Source: Nemertoderma westbladi (Eukaryota; Xenacoelomorpha; Nemertodermatida; Nemertodermatidae). From it: a stretch of 59,495 nt of DNA. Under the pieces are notes generated by a model. The model was not told where the DNA came from, did no database searches, and was given only the letters and a program-made list of their open reading frames with translations. The DNA lies in the NCBI GenBank assembly GCA_032718475.1, contig JAUCBJ010008158.1:1-59495 (forward strand). The letters are read 5' to 3'. Both the position numbers and the translations under genes were made by a program. Shown here piece by piece: positions 1-11,000 of the stretch; position 1 is the stretch's first letter; each line of letters opens with the position of its first letter.

Positions 1-855
1 ATAAATTTTTCGGATTATGATCAGGTCTATAGGGAATGTCATTATCAACAGGTCTATAATTACCCTTAATAGGGTTCACTATAGGAGTTTCTACTTCGCT
101 AGCAGTATATATGCGTGTAGGCTCCACACCTTGCGCATGAGATACTTCAGACCTAACAGGTTGACACATTGTTACCGAGGGTGGTGGTATACCCCTTTGT
201 GTATTTACTAATTTATCGCGTTCTAGCGCGATACTTTGCTGCACTTCTTGCAACTCTAGCCTACTTTCCCTTACTGTGCCCTTGAATTGCTGAACAGTCT
301 CCTGCATCTGCCCGAGCAGGAGATCCATCCCCCGCCGTCTCTCGTCCACCCATTCGACCGCCGAAGCGGGAGTCGCCAACGTTGTAGCGGGCGGACGAGG
401 GACAACGGGCGACAAATCATGAATATTTCGCTCGGGGTCCAGGACCTGAACTGTCTCATGGGCTGTTCTACTGGGCACAGATAGCTTAGTACTGTGCAGA
501 GGGAATTTAGAGGTAGCTTCAGGGAGCACAGGTGTGTCTATCACCGAAGGGGTGATTTCAAGAACAGGCCTAATTATTTCAGGCTCATCTAATATAGTAG
601 GGAGTCTTTCTATTTTAATTATTTGGTCTGTGGGTTCTGTACTACCTAAGTTGGTGTTATTTAGTTGCCTTCTAACAGCTGGAGGCAAATCAGGCAATTT
701 CTGACGGTGGGATGTTCTTCTACGTCTGCTTAGACGAGATCTATTTCCTTTGCCTTCAGTATCGGTGGTATCGCCTTCCTCAGATGATGTATATCCCTGT
801 CTTTTGGGAGTAGATCGATTCATCATCTGCATATTACTAGCTGTTAACTGTTTAT
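1..855 (-). pseudogene. Gag fragment of an inverted BEL/Pao copy
   Basis: The reverse complement of this stretch matches the middle of the gag gene of the full element, about 31795-32660, over its whole length with scattered substitutions and indels. No long open frame survives on the minus strand, so it is a decayed copy. The match stops at about 855, where sequence jumps directly to the element leader (counterpart near 28560), so about 3.2 kb of leader and 5' gag is missing. The left part runs off the window. Confidence 0.85.
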
Positions 856-1261
856 TTAACAGCAATCAGACAACAGCCCAGCCTACAAATTGTCTGTACA
901 ATATGATCAGGCTTACACGCCTTCTGTTCAATACTGGCCTACAAACAAATAAAACTGACAGAAATAAGTAAGCTCCAAAAGAAACAAGGGGTGTACAGTC
1001 CCTAATCTCTTAAACAGCCTACCGGTATACAATAATCAAATCGAATAATACTAATGTACTTATACGGGAAGTACCGGTTAGGACAGTTGGGCCTACGGAC
1101 CTACAGAAGTACCGGTTCTGGCAGTTGGACCTACGGACCTACGGCAGTACCGGTTCTGGCAGTTGGGCCTACTGACCTACAGATGTACCGTTCAGGTTTA
1201 CCGGTTGACCGGTACTTTCAACTTTATTGCTTACTGCAATAAAGAAGTATATATCCGTTAT
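856..1261 (-). mobile_element. 5' leader of the inverted BEL/Pao copy
   Basis: The reverse complement matches the leader right after the 5' LTR of the full element (about 28173-28560), including a stretch rich in ACCGGT-type words and the shared run ending in GTAGGCTTG-like sequence. This copy has one instance of the post-LTR block that is duplicated in the full element. Within it, a roughly 40-bp sequence (GTACCGGTTCTGGCAGTTGG and neighbours) is repeated about three times at 1070-1190. Confidence 0.75.
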
Positions 1262-2489
1262 TGTTCGCGCTTTCAGACCTTTGGCAGTTTAACCCGCCAA
1301 ATTAGGATGTCTTTTAGATAATAAATCACTTTTAGCCTCTGACAAGAATTTGATTCACTACACTAGTCGAAACCAATCTGTGCGCGATCATTCACCCGCT
1401 GGATATACCCGGGAGATTGGGTTCGACGGCTTAATCTTATTGCTATGTAAGCCTAATGTATTATTCGACTGACAGTATTATATAATCTCTGACAATATTA
1501 TTCACCTTCGGGGAATATTAACAGTTCCTTTAGGACGTGGCGCTCTATCTATAAAAACAGAGTTATGACTTAAACTACTCACAACGATATGGCTTAGTTA
1601 CAATTCACATATATGGCGCATTCTTTAGGAAATGCTTCGTTATCAGTCTCGCTCATACACAACGCTGCACAATGCTGCACACTAATCTGCCGATCTTCAC
1701 TGATTTTAGTCACATATAACAGGAACACAGACCGACTCATGTAGGGTCTATCAAATAACATTAGATTCACTTCAAACCACTTTAACATAAGTCACAATCG
1801 TTATATGTAACCTTTCTCTCTTACCTTCGGTATATCAAGAATATTGGGTTTTCGGGGTTATTTCTCGTTATTCCAATATAATAATTCATCAACCATATTA
1901 TGAAGAACCGACAGTAAATAGCAGTATAACAATATAAAAGTATGCACAGGTATATTAGATTAGGTATGTTGCGTTGATTGAGTATGGGCCAGTTAACCAG
2001 TATTTTGGTTGGTTTGATAACGGATATATGTCCTTATAATTAAGCCTACTAGTGTTAGGCTAAAACAGAAAAGCACAAAATATTCCAAAGCCGCTCTCTC
2101 CTGGCTCAGGACAGAATGTAAACACTGCCCATAATGCATTGCGTGATTTCTAGGAAATTTCTGTACAAGAGCCATAAAAATGCTCTGATTGGCTGACTGA
2201 ACTGAGAGACGCCGTAGAACAAAGAAAATCGACAGTATGAATATCAGCTGTTAACCGTCGTCATAGTAACTACTGTTCAAGAGTAGCTATCACCTTTTGC
2301 ATCACGGAATTGCCATAGAATCATCAACTACGCCTTCCACAGTACACATACGGAGGAAATAGCTCTTAGATCCTCTAAAAAACACCGATACAGCAATAAT
2401 ACGGTCTCTTACACCTATTAAATCAACTACAGAGTATTTTAATGTAAAAATAATAAAAATAACGGGGCAATTCAGCAAAGGCTTTTACA
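1262..2489 (-). repeat. LTR of the inverted BEL/Pao copy
   Basis: Read on the minus strand it begins TGTAAAAGCCTTTGC at 2489 and ends GCGCGAACA at 1262, matching both ends of the LTRs at 27013-28172 and 43003-44171. It is about 1.23 kb and visibly more diverged than those two are from each other. Its outer edge at 2489 is directly followed by the first unit of a minisatellite. No partner LTR is in the window. Confidence 0.8.
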
Positions 2490-3415
2490 CCATTTACTAC
2501 ATTGGGGTGCGTTATTGGCCACATTTACTACATTGAGGTGGGTGCTTGGCTCCCATTTACTACATTGGGGTGGGTGTATGGCCCCCATTTACTACATTGG
2601 TGTAGGTGCATGGCCACATTTACTACATTGGGGTGGGTGCATGGCCCCATTTACTTCATTGGGGTGGGTGCATGGCTCCCATTTACTACATTGGGGTGGG
2701 TGCATTGCCCCATTTACTTCATTGGGGTGGGTGCATGGCTCCCATTTACTACATTGGTGTGGGTGCATGGCCCCCATTTACTACATTGGGGTGGGTGCAT
2801 GGCTCCCATTTACTACATTGGTGTGGGTGCATGGCCCCCATTTACTACATTGGGGTGGGTGCATGGCTCCCATTTACTACATTGGGGTGGGTGCATTGCC
2901 CCATTTACTACATTGGGGTGGGTGCATTGCCCCATTTACTACATTGGGGTGGGTGCATGGCCCCCATTTACTACATTGGGGTGGGTGCATGGCTCCCATT
3001 TACTACATTGGTGTGGGTGCATGGCCCCCATTTACTACATTGGGGTGGGTGCATGGCTCCCATTTACTACATTGGGGTGGGTGCATTGCCCCATTTACTA
3101 CATTGGGGTGGGTGCATGGCTCCCATTTACTACATTGGTGTGGGTGCATGGCCCCCATTTACTACATTGGGGTGGGTGCATGGCTCCCATTTACTACATT
3201 GGTGTGGGTGCATGGCCCCCATTTACTACATTGGGGTGGGTGCATGGCTCCCATTTACTACATTGGGGTGGGTGCATTGCCCCATTTACTACATTGGGGT
3301 GGGTGCATTGCCCCATTTACTACATTGGGGTGGGTGCATGGCCCCCATTTACTGCATTGGGGTGGGTGCATGGCCCCCATTTACTGCATTGGGGTGGGTG
3401 CATGGCCCCCCATTC
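2490..3415 (+). repeat. 31/32-bp minisatellite
   Basis: About 29 tandem copies of a G/T-rich unit containing TTACTACATTGGGGTGGGTG and then GCATGGCC(C) or GCATTGCC. The alternatives are 32-bp units (GCATGGCTCC, GCATGGCCCC) and 31-bp units (GCATTGCCC). Variant order recurs in blocks (for example about 2745-2990 against 2990-3250), so there is higher-order duplication. All three forward frames are open because the unit has no stop codon; I do not regard these as genes. Confidence 0.95.
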
Positions 3416-3696
3416 TCCGCATTATGTGGATTATGTGATAGGGAGATCGAAGATTCGTTTATAGCGTTTATAATCGATTACAGGAAACTATAACTCTCTT
3501 TGGATCATATATTATATATAGATTTATATAGATTTATATCACTTTATAATGCGGTCACAGGCAGTGAATCCCTAACATCTGTTCTGATCTAATCGGTTCT
3601 GGTGGCCGTTGGCCGGTGCCTCTCTGTCTGCAAGTGGACATTAATGTCCGACTACTAGTACTACTACGATCGGCATGCTGCATTGCGGCCTCATTT

Positions 3697-4325
3697 TTAA
3701 GAATGCTGTGCCGGCTTGTCGACAAAATTGCGCCGCCACAACTCCCTATCACCCATTACATTTGCTAGATCATCCGCATCTTCAAGGCCAGTGTCCTTTA
3801 AGATGCGTCTCAAGAAAGTCATGGGCTGTCCACCATGCTTATTCACTCCATGAGGCTGCCAAAGCACAAGATTATGCACTGGCTGGTCCTCACGGCGAAA
3901 GCAATGTCCTGCAAAGCCGAGGCGACTTTGTTCTAGTGTCAAGCTTGGGGGAACCAATGAGACACCTCCAATGTTATATAGTGTCTGGCTGGATATGTGT
4001 GCACTGTACTTGACACAATGAACCCGGCGTAGCATTCTTGTGAATGTGCCATCCAAAGATTTTTGAGCGGTTTGGTTTCCTCAGCAGTTAGAGCCCAGCA
4101 TGGACTCCCGTAGAGGAGTACTGGAACTACTGCTGCTCTGAATAATCGGACCTTAAGTTTCCGATTAATTCTCTGTGACTTCCAAATCCTGGAAAGCCTA
4201 TTCAAGGCTGCCCATGCCTTTCCCTTACGTATTCGAAGGTCCTCACCTGACTTCCGGATCCATGATCCCAGGTAACAGAAGTCGTCCACATGCTCAAGCA
4301 TACCATCCTTTGAGCTTATGCTCAT
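3697..4325 (-). pseudogene. LINE RT C-terminal region
   Basis: 3939-4325 (minus) encodes DDFCYLGSWIRKSGED, KAWAALNRLSRIWKS and VLLYGSPCWALT; an overlapping frame 3697-4056 gives RLGFAGHCFRREDQPVHNLV and ends near LWRRNF. These are the typical thumb and tail motifs after the RT of RTE-like elements. Two frames are needed, so there is a frameshift near 3950-4050. Confidence 0.8.
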
Positions 4326-4439
4326 CCGGTCAGAGACTTGCTGAGGACTTTCAAAGTTAACTTTGCTCTTTGTTGAGTTAATAAAAAGACCAACACTAGA
4401 AGCAGCCAGTTCTAATGAGCTGAGGAGCAGTTCGGTTCC

Positions 4440-5398
4440 CTCTAGTGATTCTGATAGTACTCCTAAGTCATCAGCAAAGTCTAGATCAGTTAGGTACTTG
4501 GCAGGATTTCCTCAACGTCTGGAGCCAGTAGGTGGAGTTATCATCACCCCATCATCATTATGATGACCTAAGGACATGCGTAGAACATAGTCAACCACAA
4601 TTATGAACAAGAATTGTGCAAGTGTGTCTCCCTGGAGGAAGCCCCATAACACTTCAAATGGTTCTGTGTCACCGTCAACAGTAGACACAAATGTTGTCGA
4701 TGATGATTGCTGCAATAATTTCATCAGGAATCCCATATAATGAAAGTATGCTGAGCATACGTGAGCGAGAGACTGAATCAAAGGCCTTGGAAGCCAAGAT
4801 AACAGCCAGATGCCGTCTTTCTTTTTTGATAACTCTTCAATTATCCTTCTAAGTACCAAAATGGGCTTCATGGTCCCACGACCTTTACGGAACCCATTCT
4901 GATTTCCACGGAGCAGTCTCTCAATGGGATCCCTGATGCGATTTAATAGAATTTTATTGTATAGCCTTGCAGCAATCGACATTAATGAGATTCCCCGAAA
5001 AGAACCGGTGTTAGGTTGCCCTTCTTTGGAACTGGCACCAACTTATCTGTTTTAATTTCTTGTGGGACTCTTGTTGTTCGGTACATGTCTACTATGATGG
5101 GATAGATGAGCTTTAAACACTCAGGTATTTTAAAGACCTCAGAGGGAACACCATCTACTCCACTGGCACGATTGGTCTTAATGCTCTTTGCAGCAGCCTT
5201 CACTTCTGCAAAGGAGATATCGCCAATGGGAATATCTGGGAGTACAGACTCAGACACTTTTACTTCTACAAAGTTATCAGGCAATACCCTGTCATTATTG
5301 AGGGGCTTTTCAAAGTGGGCGTTCCAACCATTGAGGCGATCGGCTGGTGATTCCGCCTTAACCTTGGTGGTTGGTTGGCTTTTACGCCCAGTAAGCAA
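4440..5398 (-). pseudogene. LINE reverse transcriptase remnant
   Basis: 4982-5398 (minus) has the N-terminal fingers with ASGVDGVPSEVF and VPVPKKG. 4512-4982 (minus) has NQNGFRKGRGT followed by LRRIIEE, then a worn catalytic region (GFLQGDTL). In another minus-strand frame the active-site box FADD is encoded at 4467-4478. The motifs are in the right order but in at least three frames, so the polymerase is dead. Confidence 0.85.
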
Positions 5399-5887
5399 GT
5401 TGATCGATTTCCATGCCTGGGATGCCCATTGCCCATTGATGTTCCATTGCCTGCTGTCGTCAGCATCATTGATGGCATCAACCTGTTGGTTTATTAGCTC
5501 CTGTAGATTAGCAGAGTACTGCCTGTTCTGGGACCTAGATGCAGCTTTAACTGCATTCTTGGCCGCTGTAGTCTGTTTAAGTCGGGACTCTTTCTGCGCT
5601 TTATTGAGGTCATTTTGGCACTTCTGAATTTTGTGGTCAGTCCAGGGGGGCCCTTTTCCTGTTTCGAGGGTATACAGGAACTGTTTCTGCAGCTGCTAAC
5701 TTAACTGCTTCTGTGAAGGCAGTGTGAAGGCGGTGTGAAGGCTTCTGTGCGTCTGTTTTGCCCTCGCAGTGATCTGCCGCTTCAGAGGCAAGAACCTCAT
5801 ATATTTTGCTCAACTGCAGTGTGAAGCTGGATCTCACACTTGGCTGTTGCAACAGAGAGGACCAGTCATGCCGCGGCAAGGCAGATT

Positions 5888-6459
5888 TCATTGTTCTGCT
5901 AGCACAATGAGGCAGTGATCACTGGAGAAGGGTCGAAGTGTAAATGCATTACAGTCTTGTATAGAGCTCCTGTATTTCCTACGAAACAGAATATGGTCTA
6001 TTTGGGACTTGTGACCACTGGGTCCACTATGAGTCCATAGCTTTCCAGTTCGCTTCTTGAACTGGGTTCCAGCCGAAAACAATCCATTTCCAGAGATAAA
6101 ATCCTGAAGATGGACAGAATTTCGGTTAACACTATCGCTATAGACTCAGGGCGATGTAGGTGATTGATGCAGACTTTCATTAAAGTCTCCCAGGAATGTT
6201 AAGAATGCATCCTGATCCACTCCAACAGTATAACTGCTTGTAGATTGTGTTATAATTTTTCCACCTCCTCTACAGGGGCAACAATAGTTGGAGAGTAGCA
6301 CACAATCAGAACCACCTTAGGAAACTTCTTAGCCAGTCTTCCAGAACAGGAGAAGTGGCAACGGATGATGCGGTTAGATGCGGTCAGGAGATAACTGACG
6401 CCTGTGAGGCCGATTGTGCCCGGTAATTCCACTGGCCTCAAGTGGCCGGACCTCCGCAT
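5888..6459 (-). pseudogene. LINE endonuclease remnant
   Basis: Minus-strand frames contain VLIVCYSPTIVAP (about 6250-6310) and, at 5888-6082, QIDHILFRRK followed by FSSDHCLIV. These are the late motifs of apurinic endonuclease-type (exonuclease III-like) domains of LINEs, including the conserved SDH. The frames are offset from one another, so the domain is broken. In an intact element it nicks target DNA to prime reverse transcription. Confidence 0.7.
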
Positions 6460-6470
6460 TACTAATATAA

Positions 6471-8009
6471 TCCATAGTGGGGGTTGGGGGTGCTTTTTGC
6501 CAAGTCAGCTCTCGGGGCAAATACCACACCCTGGTTTGCCATTCCACAGGGTGGGTGTCGCAGTGGAGTCAGATATGAGGCCCATCCCCCATACCTACTC
6601 TGACGCACATGACCCACCATTGGCTGTGCAGCTGATCTGCTGGGCCATGCCCTGTACCCCTGCTGCCAGGTGCAGGTCGCAGTGAAGTGCCATCAAAGTG
6701 GACATGAGAACACTCTACTCCTGACCAGCCATTGGTAGATCACAATCTGCCTGGCCAGGCCATATACCCCTGCAGCCAAGTATATGGGTCCTTATTCCAG
6801 AACCAAGGGCGTCCTGATCCCAGAACGAAGGGTGTCCTAGTTACAAGACCAGATTTGCCCTAGTAAGAGGGTCTATGCAGCCACTGGTGGCATCTCCTTT
6901 ATGCTGCATGGAGGTGGCAAGTTTTCTTGATCAATGACCTAGAATACCTGGCCTGACCTGACCCGATCGACACTCGAGGCATGTATGTTAAGTGTCTGCT
7001 ATTATTAATACATATTGTTATTTTCGGTTTAAATTCATGTCTTGAAGGGGGAGTGGGGTGGTTACTAACATATAGATTAATAAATTATTAATAAATTCTT
7101 ACAATAATAAACACATTAGAAAGTGTACAGTAGGATTACTTAAAAACGTTTTTTAATGTAGGCATAGGGGAAAGGGGCATGAAACAAGGGTCTAGTAGGG
7201 AAATGGGGTACTCACTGTGGCATACCGACGCCACTCCCCCCCCCCCCCCCCCCTCCCCTTCGCCTCAGGTAAATACCATATCCTTGGGTGAATAAGTATC
7301 TCGTAAAGTAACAAAATCGGTGGTCCAGTATAAGGGAGTTGTCGTGGTCTCCGAGCTCTGTCTAGACGACCTGGGGGGAAGTGAGGGGGGGGGGGGGGGG
7401 GGGGCTTCCAGGACCTGTGTTATCTTGTTTTTCCGATGTTATTTATCTCTGTATAATATAACAACATAGTTTTATTAATATTAATTATGTGTATTATATT
7501 TATTTATATTATACGGTTATTACCTGGTATGTTGTTTTCCCTATGAAATATTATTTACAATACATTATAATTATAATTTAATAAATAAATTATAAAATTT
7601 TTAGAAAATAACAAAATAGTCTGGTAATAAATATAGTTATCATCCTGACCATAATCTTGACTCGTGGCTCATTAGTGTTATGCTGTATTTTTTCCAATAA
7701 TTTATATGGTAAAATTCTTGTTAAATCTTATTAAGTATTTTATTCTATCTAAGATTGAAAAATATATTTAAATTAATCAACCCGAAACATTGATAAAATA
7801 TCAGGTTTATTCGATTTATTTAATTTTATTAATTAAACATTTCCAAACTTACCTTAATACCGAAATAAATTTCAATCATATATAATATTTTGCAGTCCAT
7901 CTTATTGGGTGCTATGATGATGAATTGCTATCTAATTGGCAGCATTGGTACCAGCGCCAGCAATGGCGGAACCCACTGGCTGCCATCTGCCGGTTATGGT
8001 TGAAAAACA
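6471..8009. other. No gene recognised; two G/C homopolymers
   Basis: 6471-6960 is moderately GC-rich and may be further LINE 5' sequence, but I see no motif. A run of 18 C lies at 7236-7253 and a run of 20 G at 7385-7404. 7430-7900 is AT-rich with no convincing open frame. The sequence leads into the 36-bp array. Confidence 0.6.
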
Positions 8010-11000
8010 TATATCTGAGCGCCGTCGTTATGTTTGTTATTGTTCTATATCTGATCGCCGTCGTTATGTTTGTTATTGTTCTATATCTGATCGCCGTCGT
8101 TATGTTTGTTATTGTTCTATATCTGATCGCCGTCGTTATGTTTGTTATTGTTCTATATCTGATCGCCGTCGTTATGTTTGTTATTGTTCTATATCTGATC
8201 GCCGTCGTTGTGTTTGTTATTGTTCTATATCTGGTCGCCGTCGTTATGTTTGTTATTGTTCTATATCTGATCGCCGTCGTTATGTTTGTTATTGTTCTAT
8301 ATCTGATCGCCGTCGTTATGTTTGTTATTGTTCTATATCTGAGCGCCGTCGTTATGTTTGTTATTGTTCTATATCTGATCGCCGTCGTTGTGTTTGTTAT
8401 TGTTCTATATCTGATCGCCGTCGTTATGTTTGTTATTGTTCCATATCTGATCGCCGTCGTTATGTTTGTTATTGTTCTATATCTGATCGCCGTCGTTATG
8501 TTTGTTATTGTTCTATATCTGATCGCCGTCGTTATGTTTGTTATTGTTCTATATCTGATCGCCGTCGTTATGTTTGTTATTGTTCTATATCTGATCGCCG
8601 TCGTTATGTTGGTTATTGTTCTATATCTGATCGCCGTCGTTATGTTTGTTATTGTTCAATATCTGATCGCCGTCTTTATGTTTGTTATTGTTCCATATCT
8701 GATCGCCGTCGTTATGTTTGTTATTGTTCTATAACTGATCGCCGTCGTTATATTTGTTATTGTTCCATATCTGATCGCCGTCTTTATGTTTGTTATTGTT
8801 CTATATCTGATCGCCGTCGTTATGTTTGTTATTGTTCTATATCTGATCGCCGTCGTTATGTTTGTTATTGTTCCATATCTGATCGCCGTCGTTATGTTTG
8901 TTATTGTTCTATATCTGATCGCCGTCGTTATATTTGTTATTGTTCCATATCTGATCGCCGTCGTTATGTTTGTTATTGTTCTATATCTGATCGCCGTCGT
9001 TATGTTTGTTATTGTTCTATATCTGATCGCCGTCGTTATATTTGTTATTGTTCTATATCTGAGCGCCGTCGTTATGTTTGTTATTGTTCTATATCTGATC
9101 GCCGTCGTTGTGTTTGTTATCGTTCCATATCTGATCGCCGTCGTTATATTTGTTATTGTTCCATATCTGATCGCCGTCGTTATGTTTGTTATTGTTCTAT
9201 ATCTGATCGCCGTCGTTGTTTGTTATTGTTCTATATCTGATCGCCGTCGTTATATTTGTTATTGTTCTATATCTGAGCGCCGTCGTTATGTTTGTTATTG
9301 TTCTATATCTGATCGCCGTCGTTATGTTTGTTATTGTTCTATATCTGATCGCCGTCGTTGTGTTTATTATTGTTCCATATCTGATCACCGTCGTTATGTT
9401 TGTTATTGTTCTATATCTGATCGCCGTCGTTGTGTTTGTTATTGTTCCATATCTGATCGCCGTCGTTATGTTTGTTATTGTTCCATATCTGATCGCCGTC
9501 GTTATGTTTGTTAATTGTTCTATATCTGATCGCCGTCGTTGTGTTTATTATTGTTCCATATCTGATCGCCGTCGTTATGTTTGTTATTGTTCTATATCTG
9601 ATCGCCGTCGTTGTGTTTGTTATTGTTCTATATCTGATCGCCGTCGTTATGTTTGTTATTGTTCCATATCTGATCGCCGTCGTTATGTTTGTTATTGTTC
9701 CATATCTGATCGCCGTCGTTATGTTTGTTATTGTTCTATATCTGATCGCCGTCGTTATGTTTGTTATTGTTCTATATCTGATCGCCGTCGTTATATTTGT
9801 TATTGTTCTATATCTGATCGCCGTCGTTATGTTTGTTATTGTTCTATATCTGATCGCCATCGTTATGTTTGTTATTGTTCTATATCTGATCGCCGTCGTT
9901 ATGTTTGTTATTGTTCTATATCTGATCGCCGTCGTTATGTTTGTTATTGTTCTATATCTGATCGCCATCGTTATGTTTGTTATTGTTCTATATCTGATCG
10001 CCGTCGTTATGTTTGTTATTGTTCCATATCTGATCGCCGTCGTTATATTTGTTATTGTTCCATATCTGATCGCCGTCGTTATGTTTGTTATTGTTCCATA
10101 TCTGATTGCCGTCGTTATGTTTGTTATTGTTCTATATCTGATCGCCGTCTTTATGTTTGTTATTGTTCTATATCTGAGCGCCGTCGTTATGTTTGTTATT
10201 GTTCTATATCTGATCGCCGTCGTTATGTTTGTTATTGTTCCATATCTGATCGCCGTCGTTATGTTTGTTATTGTTCTATAACTGATCGCCGTCGTTATAT
10301 TTGTTATTGTTCCATATCTGATCGCCGTCTTTATGTTTGTTATTGTTCTATATCTGATCGCCGTCGTTATGTTTGTTATTGTTCTATATCTGATCGCCGT
10401 CTTTATGTTTGTTATTGTTCCATATCTGATCGCCGTCGTTATGTTTGTTATTGTTCTATAACTGATCGCCGTCGTTATATTTGTTATTGTTCCATATCTG
10501 ATCGCCGTCTTTATGTTTGTTATTGTTCTATATCTGATCGCCGTCGTTATGTTTGTTATTGTTCTATATCTGATCGCCGTCGTTATGTTTGTTATTGTTC
10601 CATATCTGATCGCCGTCGTTATGTTTGTTATTGTTCCATATCTGATCGCCGTCGTTATGTTTGTTATTGTTCTATATCTGATCGCCGTCGTTATGTTTGT
10701 TATTGTTCTATATCTGATCGCCGTCGTTATGTTTGTTATTGTTCTATATCTGATCGCCGTCGTTATGTTTGTTATTGTTCTATATCTGATCGCCGTCGTT
10801 ATGTTGGTTATTGTTCTATATCTGATCGCCGTCGTTATGTTTGTTATTGTTCTATATCTGATCGCCGTCTTTATGTTTGTTATTGTTCCATATCTGATCG
10901 CCGTCGTTATGTTTGTTATTGTTCTATAACTGATCGCCGTCGTTATATTTGTTATTGTTCCATATCTGATCGCCGTCTTTATGTTTGTTATTGTTCTATA

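Larger units (their letters stand above)
3560..6470 (-). mobile_element. Decayed LINE (RTE/CR1-type non-LTR retrotransposon), antisense
   Basis: Minus-strand frames give, in order from 6470 down to 3560, an AP-endonuclease remnant, a linker, a reverse transcriptase and a C-terminal region. The whole is cut by frameshifts and stops. Three more fragments of the same family lie at 23405-24010, 46098-46231 and 48228-48405. The clade is uncertain; the palm and C-terminal wording (YLGSWI, VLLYGS, LAGH-like) fits RTE-type or CR1-type families. The 5' end is missing or unrecognisable. Confidence 0.85.

Noticed and set aside
2502-3493. Three overlapping forward frames of about 300 codons
   Set aside because: They are the three translations of a 31/32-bp minisatellite whose unit has no stop codon; no start context, domain or frame preference.
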